Source: Hyphomicrobiales bacterium
Lineage (GTDB): Bacteria; Pseudomonadota; Alphaproteobacteria; Rhodobacterales; Rhodobacteraceae
Length of the DNA stretch: 12,596 nt
Assembly (NCBI GenBank): GCA_003558415.1
Contig: PWLT01000212.1
Span: 1 to 12,596, forward strand
Direction: 5' to 3'
This document shows, in pieces, positions 7,419 to 12,596 of this stretch; positions within the stretch are counted from its first letter, which is position 1, and each line of letters starts with the position of its first letter. The notes below the pieces were generated by a model. That model searched no databases. It was not told where the DNA came from and was given only the letters and a program-made list of their open reading frames with translations. Position numbers and translations under genes: made by a program.

Positions 7419-10163
7419 ATGGACAGTGTTGAACGCGGCTGGGCGGAACCGGCCGATACCGTGCTCAATACCCTCGAGTCCGGCAGCGACGGGCTGAGCA
7501 GCGAGGAAGCCGCGCGCCGCCTTGAGGAACATGGCCCCAACAGCCTGCCCAGTGTCGAGCGGCCCACGCTGATTGCGCGGCTGGCGCGGCAGTTCAACAA
7601 TCTGCTCATCCTCGTGCTGATCGCCGCGGCGGTGATCACCGCCCTGCTCGGTCACTGGGTGGACACAGCCGTGATCATGGCGGTGGTGATCATCAACGCG
7701 GTGATCGGCTTCGTCCAGGAAGGCCGCGCCGAGGCCGCGCTGGAGGCGCTGCGCGACATGCTCGCGCCCAAGGCCTCGGTCCTGCGCGACGGTGAGCGCC
7801 TCACGATCGCGGCGGACGAATTGGTGCCCGGTGACGTCGTCGTGCTGGAGGCCGGCGACAAGGTGCCCGCCGATCTGCGGCTGATCGATGTCTCCTCCAT
7901 GGCCGTTGAAGAGGCGATTCTGACCGGCGAATCCGTGCCGGTGGACAAGCACACCGACCCCGTCGATGCCGATGCCGATCTGGGCGACCGGGCGAGCATG
8001 GCCTTCAGCGGCACTCTGGTCGCAAAGGGCTCGGCCAGCGGTGTGGTGGTGGCGACCGGTGCACAGACCGAAATCGGCCGCGTCAGCGGCATGGTCGAAG
8101 GCGTCGAGCAGCTCACCACGCCCCTGATCCGCCAGATGGGCCAGTTCGCCAAGTATCTCACCGGGTTCATCCTCGTCGTCGCAAGCGCCATCCTGGCCTT
8201 CACCACGCTGGTGCGGGGCATGGAATTCGCCGAGGCATTCATGATCATCGTGGCGATCTTCGTCGCCTCGATCCCCGAGGGGCTACCGGCGGTTCTGACG
8301 GTTACGCTGGCCATCGGCGTGCAGACAATGGCGCGCCGCAACGCCATCATTCGCCGCCTGCCCGCGATCGAGACGCTGGGCGCGGTCTCGACCATCTGCT
8401 CGGACAAGACCGGCACGCTGACCCGCAACGAGATGATGGTGGCCACCGTCGTCACCGCCGAGGGGCTGCACGAGATTTCGGGCGAAGGTTACGCCCCCGA
8501 GGGCGATGTGACCCGCGACGGCGAGGCAGTAGAGACAGGGCCGGTGCTGGCGGCGCTGGGGCGCGTGGCGGGGCTGTGCAACACCGCCAGCCTGAAACGG
8601 CCGGACGGTGATCGACAATCCGACGAGAAGGACGCGGAACCGACCGAGGAGAATGGCGCCGCCAAGGACAAGGCATCGAGCGCCTGGCGGGTGGCGGGCG
8701 ACCCGATGGAGGGCGCGCTGCTCGCCCTCGCGGCCAAGCTGGAGCAGCCCTGGCGCAACCGCCCCCAGGCGAAACGCACCATCCCCTTCGACGCCAGCTA
8801 CCGCTACATGGCGGTTCTGCACGAGGATGAGGAGGAGGGCGGGCTGATCCTGCTCAAGGGCGCGCCCGAGGCGGTGCTTGAGCGGTGCGACAGCCAGATG
8901 GGCACCGACGGCCCCGAGACGCTGGACCGCGACTGGTGGTCCGAACAGGCCGAGGCGATTGCCGACGAGGGCCAGCGCGTCCTGGCGCTGGCGCACAAGC
9001 CGCACAAGGGCGACAGGCTGTCGCATGATGACGTGGAGAGCGGCCTCGTCCTGCTTGGCTTCGCCGGGCTGATGGACCCGCCGCGCCCCGAGGTGATCGA
9101 CGCGGTGGCCGACTGCCACAGCGCCGGGATCGACGTGAAGATGATCACCGGCGACCACAAGGGCACCGCCGCCGCGATCGGACGGCAGATCGGGCTGAAA
9201 CTCACCGATGAGGTCGTCACCGGCGCCGATATCGAGCGGATGAGCGATGACGAGCTGAGCAAGGCGGTGCTGCGCTCCGATGTCTTCGCGCGCACCAGCC
9301 CCGAGCACAAGCTACGCCTCGTCAAGGCATTGCAGGCCGATGGCAAGGTCGTGGCGATGACCGGCGACGGGGTGAACGATGCCCCCGCGCTCAAGCGCGC
9401 CGATGCCGGGATCGCCATGGGCATCAAGGGCTCGGAAGCCGCGCGCGAGGCCTCGGAGCTGGTGCTGGCCGATGACAATTTCGCCTCCATCGCCGAGGCG
9501 GTGCGACAGGGGCGCACGGTCTATGGCAACCTCAAGAAGGTCATCACATTCCTGCTGCCGGTGAATGGCGGTGAAAGCCTCAGCCTGGTGATCGCGGTGA
9601 TGTTCGGGCTGATGCTGCCGATCACGCCGTTGCAGGTGCTGTGGGTGAACATGGTGTCTTCGGTGGCGCTGGCCATGAGCCTGGCCTTCGAGCCACCCGA
9701 GCGCGAGGTGATGAAACGTCCGCCGCGCCGGGCGGATGCGCCGATCCTGTCGCGCTTTATCCTGTGGCGGGTGTTTCTGGTGTCGCTGCTGTTCTCGGCC
9801 GGCATCTTCGGGCAGTTCATCTATCAGCAGAGCGCCGGCGCCTCGGTCGAGATGGCGCGCACCATGGCATTGAACACGCTGGTGGCGATGGAGGTGTTCT
9901 ATCTCTTCTCGGTGCGCTACCGGCTGGGTGCCTCCTTCACGCTGGGGGGGATCAAGGGCACGCCGGCGGTGCTGATCGCGATCGCGGTCGTGCTGGTTCT
10001 GCAGGCGGTCTTCACCTACGCGCCACCGATGCAAATGCTGTTCGAGACGGTCGCGCTTTCGCCCTGGCAACTGGCGCAATGCGCATTGGCGGGGCTGATC
10101 CTGCTGGTGGTGCTCGATATCGACAAGCGCGCGGCCATGATCTGGAAGGGGATGCGAGCATGA
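7419..10163 (+). CDS. P2-type cation-transporting ATPase
   Basis: This is a full-length P-type ATPase of 914 residues in the inner membrane, of the Ca2+/Na+-pump-like P2 group. Domains run in order: N-terminal cation-ATPase domain (about 5-75), M1-M2, actuator with TGES (169-172), M3-M4 with PEGLPA (286-291), phosphorylation site DKTGT (D329), nucleotide domain with GDPMEGALL (427-435) and KGAPE (480-484), hinge TGDGVNDAP (648-656), and M5-M10. M4 E287, M5 N716/E719 and M6 N744 match cation ligands of SERCA, but the M6 Asp position is Ser (S748), so the transported ion is uncertain. A charged, low-complexity insert (about 393-420) lies in the nucleotide domain. ATG 7419 has GGAG 6 bases upstream; an adjacent TTG at 7416 is less well spaced. 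The stop overlaps the next start as ATGA. Confidence 0.93.
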   Translation: MDSVERGWAEPADTVLNTLESGSDGLSSEEAARRLEEHGPNSLPSVERPTLIARLARQFNNLLILVLIAAAVITALLGHWVDTAVIMAVVIINAVIGFVQEGRAEAALEALRDMLAPKASVLRDGERLTIAADELVPGDVVVLEAGDKVPADLRLIDVSSMAVEEAILTGESVPVDKHTDPVDADADLGDRASMAFSGTLVAKGSASGVVVATGAQTEIGRVSGMVEGVEQLTTPLIRQMGQFAKYLTGFILVVASAILAFTTLVRGMEFAEAFMIIVAIFVASIPEGLPAVLTVTLAIGVQTMARRNAIIRRLPAIETLGAVSTICSDKTGTLTRNEMMVATVVTAEGLHEISGEGYAPEGDVTRDGEAVETGPVLAALGRVAGLCNTASLKRPDGDRQSDEKDAEPTEENGAAKDKASSAWRVAGDPMEGALLALAAKLEQPWRNRPQAKRTIPFDASYRYMAVLHEDEEEGGLILLKGAPEAVLERCDSQMGTDGPETLDRDWWSEQAEAIADEGQRVLALAHKPHKGDRLSHDDVESGLVLLGFAGLMDPPRPEVIDAVADCHSAGIDVKMITGDHKGTAAAIGRQIGLKLTDEVVTGADIERMSDDELSKAVLRSDVFARTSPEHKLRLVKALQADGKVVAMTGDGVNDAPALKRADAGIAMGIKGSEAAREASELVLADDNFASIAEAVRQGRTVYGNLKKVITFLLPVNGGESLSLVIAVMFGLMLPITPLQVLWVNMVSSVALAMSLAFEPPEREVMKRPPRRADAPILSRFILWRVFLVSLLFSAGIFGQFIYQQSAGASVEMARTMALNTLVAMEVFYLFSVRYRLGASFTLGGIKGTPAVLIAIAVVLVLQAVFTYAPPMQMLFETVALSPWQLAQCALAGLILLVVLDIDKRAAMIWKGMRA

Positions 10164-11950
10164 GGGTTCTGGTCTTCAACGCCGGCAGTTCAAGCCTGAA
10201 ATTCGCGGTCTTCAACACCGGCGACGGCGACCGGCAGCTCTTCAAGGGCAGCTTCGAGCGGTTCGGCGACGAGGGCTGCGATTTCAGCTTCCGCACCCCG
10301 GAGGAGGAGAATTCGGGCCGCGCCCCCTACCCCGACATCGCCTCGGCCATCGAGGCCGTGCCCAGGGCACTGGAGACCCACGGGGTGGAGGTGATCGATG
10401 CCGTCGGCCACCGCATCGTGCATGGCGGCGAGAAGCACGCCACCGCGACCCGGCTGGATGACGATCTGGTCGAGGCGCTGCGCAAGCTCACCCCGCTTGC
10501 CCCCCTGCACAACCCCGCCAATCTCGCCGCCGTCGATCTGGCGCGCTCGATCTGGCCGGATCTGGCACAATTCGCGGTCTTCGACACCGCCTTTCACCTG
10601 AGCGCGCCGCCGCGCGCCACCACCTATGCCGTGCCGAAGCGATGGCGCGAGGCGGGGCTGCGCCGCTACGGCTTTCACGGCACCTCGCACAAATACGTCG
10701 CCCACCGCGCGGCACAGGAAATCGGCACGGCGCTGGAGGATCTTCGCATCATCTCGGTGCACCTAGGCAACGGTGCGAGCGCCTGCGCGATCAATCGCGG
10801 GCGCAGCATGGACACCTCGATGGGCATGACGCCGCTGGAGGGGCTGGTGATGGGCACGCGCTCGGGCGATGTGGATCCGGGCGCCTTCGGCTATCTCAAC
10901 CGGCGGCTGGGGCTGGGCATCGAGGAGATCGAGGAGGCGCTGCACCGCGACAGTGGCCTCAAGGGGCTCACCGGCGTCTCGGACATGCGCGATGTGGAAC
11001 ACCGCGCCGCGCAAGGCGACGCGGAGGCGCAGCTTGCCATCAACATCTACGCCTACCGCGCGCGCAAGTATATCGGCGCCTATGCGGCGGCGATGGGCGG
11101 GCTGGATGCGGTCGTGTTCACCGGCGGCATCGGCGAGAATTCCCCCTCCATGCGCCGGCGCATCTGCGACGGGCTGGAATTCATGGGCCTGCAACTGGAT
11201 TACGACCGCAATCATGCGGTCGCTCTCGACAACCGCGCGGCACCACAGATTCAGGCCTATGAATCGCGTGTGCGCGTGATCGTGACGGAAACCGCCGAAC
11301 AGCTGATGATCGCGCGCGAGGTGGCCGAGGCGCTGGAGCGCCCCGCCCTGACCCCGCGCCCCCTCCCCGTCGCCGTCTCGGCGCGCCATGTTCATCTCTC
11401 CCGCGAGGCGGTGGAGGCCCTTTTTGGCGCGGGTTACGAACTGACCCCGGCCAAGGATCTGCGCCAGCCGGGCAATTTCTGCGCCAAGGAGCGCGTCACC
11501 GTCGAAGGCCCGCGCGGGCGGCTCGAAAACGTCGCGATTCTGGGGCCCGAGCGCAACCGCACCCAGATCGAGGTGTCGCGCACCGACAGTTTTGCGCTGG
11601 GCATCGACGCGCCGGTGCGCGAAAGCGGCAAGCTCGACGGCACGCCGAGGGTGACGCTGATCGGCCCCGCCGGGCGGTTCGAGACCGACGGGCTGATCGT
11701 CGCCGCCCGACACATCCACATCAACCCCGAGGACGCGCAGGCCATGGGGCTGAGCGACGGGCAGGTGATCGAGGTGCATGTCGGCGAGAACGCGCGCGGG
11801 CTGATCTTTTCACACACGTTGGTGCGGGTGCAGGACAACGCCTTCACCGAAATGCATATCGACACCGACGAGGCCAACGCCGCCGGAATCCGGGTGGAGG
11901 GTGAAGGCGCGCTCGTCGAAGGCCACAGCGCGCGCGTGAGGCAAGGCTGA
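10160..11950 (+). CDS. Acetate kinase-PduL phosphotransacylase fusion protein
   Basis: This 596-residue protein joins two complete enzymes. Residues 1-392 are acetate kinase: nucleotide/phosphate motif FNAGSSSLKF (6-15), GHRIVHGGE (83-91), catalytic D142 in FDTAFH, H173 in RYGFHGTSH, HLGNGAS (201-207), R234 in MGTRSGDVDPG, and TGGIGENS (321-328). After a linker of about ten residues rich in Pro, residues 402-594 are a PduL-type phosphate acyltransferase: metal-binding HVH (410-412), E444 in NFCAKERV, GPERNRTQIE (462-471), second HIH (518-520), and H566 in MHIDTDEANAA. PduL would turn acetyl- or propionyl-CoA plus phosphate into the acyl phosphate and CoA; AckA would then make acetate or propionate plus ATP, or the reverse. 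There is no encapsulation peptide and there are no shell-protein genes nearby, so it is presumably cytosolic. GGAAGGGGA at 10144-10152 precedes the ATG, which overlaps the ATPase stop. No plausible internal start exists at the domain junction. Confidence 0.94.
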   Translation: MRVLVFNAGSSSLKFAVFNTGDGDRQLFKGSFERFGDEGCDFSFRTPEEENSGRAPYPDIASAIEAVPRALETHGVEVIDAVGHRIVHGGEKHATATRLDDDLVEALRKLTPLAPLHNPANLAAVDLARSIWPDLAQFAVFDTAFHLSAPPRATTYAVPKRWREAGLRRYGFHGTSHKYVAHRAAQEIGTALEDLRIISVHLGNGASACAINRGRSMDTSMGMTPLEGLVMGTRSGDVDPGAFGYLNRRLGLGIEEIEEALHRDSGLKGLTGVSDMRDVEHRAAQGDAEAQLAINIYAYRARKYIGAYAAAMGGLDAVVFTGGIGENSPSMRRRICDGLEFMGLQLDYDRNHAVALDNRAAPQIQAYESRVRVIVTETAEQLMIAREVAEALERPALTPRPLPVAVSARHVHLSREAVEALFGAGYELTPAKDLRQPGNFCAKERVTVEGPRGRLENVAILGPERNRTQIEVSRTDSFALGIDAPVRESGKLDGTPRVTLIGPAGRFETDGLIVAARHIHINPEDAQAMGLSDGQVIEVHVGENARGLIFSHTLVRVQDNAFTEMHIDTDEANAAGIRVEGEGALVEGHSARVRQG

Positions 11951-11979
11951 GCGCCCTTCACCGGCTGCGCATCGGGCGC
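11951..11979 (+). terminator. Possible weak hairpin after the ackA-pduL gene
   Basis: GCGCCC (11951-11956), directly after the stop codon, is complementary to GGGCGC (11974-11979), with a 17-base interval between them. There is no following T-run, so if it ends transcription it is not a standard intrinsic terminator. Such short GC repeats also arise by chance in sequence of this composition. Confidence 0.2.
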
Positions 11980-12025
11980 GGGGGACGGTGGCAACTGCGT
12001 CACGGGCTGAAAAGAATTTCGCACT

Positions 12026-12058
12026 ACGGGCCGAACCATGACCACAGGTTCTGGCCGT
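12026..12058. promoter_or_regulatory. 33-bp interrupted dyad upstream of the ABC gene
   Basis: The left arm ACGGGCCGAACC (12026-12037) and the right arm GGTTCTGGCCGT (12047-12058) are symmetric at 9 of 12 positions around a 9-base spacer. In RNA they could pair over about 11 bp with one bulged base on each side. No T-run follows on the plus strand, so a terminator is unlikely. The centre lies about 30 bp, close to three helical turns, upstream of the centre of the FNR-like box. It may be an operator for a dimeric regulator or an RNA hairpin; which one is not known. Confidence 0.4.
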
Positions 12059-12065
12059 CAAAAAA

Positions 12066-12079
12066 ATGATCTGTATCAA
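12066..12079. promoter_or_regulatory. FNR/FixK-type binding box
   Basis: ATGAT-CTGT-ATCAA matches the consensus TTGAT-N4-ATCAA at 9 of 10 specified bases, the first base being the only mismatch. FNR, FnrL and FixK proteins of alphaproteobacteria bind such sites under low oxygen. The centre (12072.5) is only about 40 bp before the start codon at 12113. A class II activator arrangement (centre near -41.5) would therefore put the transcript start almost at the ATG, so repression or a near-leaderless mRNA are the options. No good -10 hexamer was seen downstream. Confidence 0.55.
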
Positions 12080-12112
12080 TGCAAACCACGTCGTCCGACC
12101 TAGGAACGCGTC

Positions 12113-12596
12113 ATGGAACAGCGAAACCCGGTCTTCAGAACCGAAGGGATCACCAAGGTCTATGGCGAGGGCCATACGGCCGTGCACGCGCTGCGCGGCG
12201 TCGATCTGGAGCTCTATGAGGGCGAGATGGTGGTGATGCTGGGCGCCTCGGGCTCGGGCAAGTCCACGCTGCTCAACATCCTCGGCGCGCTCGACACCCC
12301 CACCGACGGACGGGTGTTCTTCCACGACAGGGAGCTCACGCGGCTGTCGGACAAGGCACTCACCGCCTTTCGCCGCGACCATGTGGGATTCGTGTTCCAA
12401 TTCTACAATCTGGTGCCCAGCCTGACGGCGCGCGAGAACGTGGCGCTGGTCACCGAGATCGCGCGCGAGCCCATGCGCCCCGAGGAGGCGCTGGAGCGCG
12501 CCGGTCTGCCCGACCGGATGGACCACTTCCCCGCCGAACTCTCGGGCGGCGAGCAACAGCGCGTGGCCATCGCCCGCGCCATCGCCAAGCGCCCCG
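12113..12596 (+). CDS. ABC transporter ATP-binding protein (MacB/LolD-like), 3' end cut by window
   Basis: The first 161 codons of an ABC ATPase are present; the frame is open to the window end. Walker A is GASGSGKST (44-52), the Q-loop lies in [17 protein letters not shown] (94-110), and the signature LSGGEQQR spans 143-150. The Walker B region lies beyond the window. The [14 protein letters not shown] form and the length of the N-terminal part are typical of the MacB/LolD/FtsE group, which power lipoprotein, macrolide or peptide export with a FtsX/MacB-type permease. That permease would be expected just downstream. AGGAA at 12102-12106 lies 6 bases before ATG 12113. The gene follows a 162-bp gap after ackA-pduL that contains the FNR-like box and a dyad, so it likely begins a separate transcription unit. 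Confidence 0.9.
   Translation, partial: MEQRNPVFRTEGITKVYGEGHTAVHALRGVDLELYEGEMVVMLGASGSGKSTLLNILGALDTPTDGRVFFHDRELTRLSDKALTAFRRDHVGFVFQFYNLVPSLTARENVALVTEIAREPMRPEEALERAGLPDRMDHFPAELSGGEQQRVAIARAIAKRP

Noticed and set aside
6591-7952. 453-residue open frame on the minus strand opposite the SDR and ATPase genes
   Set aside because: His/Arg/Gln-rich composition without any recognisable motif, opposite two well-supported genes. This is typical of antisense frames in GC-rich DNA.
9641-10159. In-frame upstream extension of the ackA-pduL frame
   Set aside because: It overlaps the ATPase membrane domain in another frame and has no similarity to AckA. ATG 10160 has a good ribosome binding site and matches the AckA N-terminus.
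11330-11370. Possible separate start for the PduL part
   Set aside because: There is no Met codon near the junction, and GTG/CTG codons there lack a suitably spaced ribosome binding site, so a true fusion is the simpler reading.
10763-11779. 338-residue minus-strand frame opposite ackA-pduL
   Set aside because: No recognisable family and a composition typical of a reverse-complement shadow; the plus strand carries intact catalytic motifs over the whole span.

Overview
The window is GC-rich and densely coded, and it contains no mobile elements, tRNA or rRNA. Gene style (ATGA stop/start overlaps, high-GC third positions) and protein character suggest an alphaproteobacterium, plausibly of the Rhodobacterales. 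That placement is inferred from composition and protein flavour, not from a database match.

Region 1 (66-5727, + strand) is a complete seven-subunit Mrp-type Na+(K+)/H+ antiporter operon, mrpA-B-C-D-E-F-G. The MrpB subunit is a separate gene rather than fused to MrpA. Five of the six junctions overlap, and the mrpB/mrpC junction is separated by one base, so the complex is almost certainly made from one translationally coupled mRNA. MrpA starts unusually late relative to the family: the first membrane helix appears to be absent.

Region 2 (5737-6432, - strand) is trmB, the tRNA (guanine-46-N7)-methyltransferase. It is convergent with mrpG with only 9 bp between the stop codons. A 200-bp divergent intergenic region (6433-6632) follows and holds a candidate sigma-70 promoter for the next operon.

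Region 3 (6633-11950, + strand) is a three-gene operon: an SDR oxidoreductase, a 914-residue P2-type cation-transporting ATPase, and a 596-residue fusion of a full acetate kinase (AckA) to a full PduL-type phosphate acyltransferase. ATPase and fusion genes overlap by ATGA. The fusion would carry out both halves of acetyl-CoA to acetate + ATP on one polypeptide, with acetyl phosphate as the shared intermediate. This is the most distinctive object in the window.

Region 4 (11951-12596) has a 162-bp intergenic stretch with a weak hairpin just after the fusion gene, a 33-bp interrupted dyad, and an FNR/FixK-type box one base away from the consensus TTGAT-N4-ATCAA. The 5' part of a MacB/LolD-like ABC transporter ATPase gene follows and runs off the window end. 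The FNR-like box, next to acetate-forming energy metabolism, hints that this locus belongs to an oxygen-limitation response, but that link is an inference.
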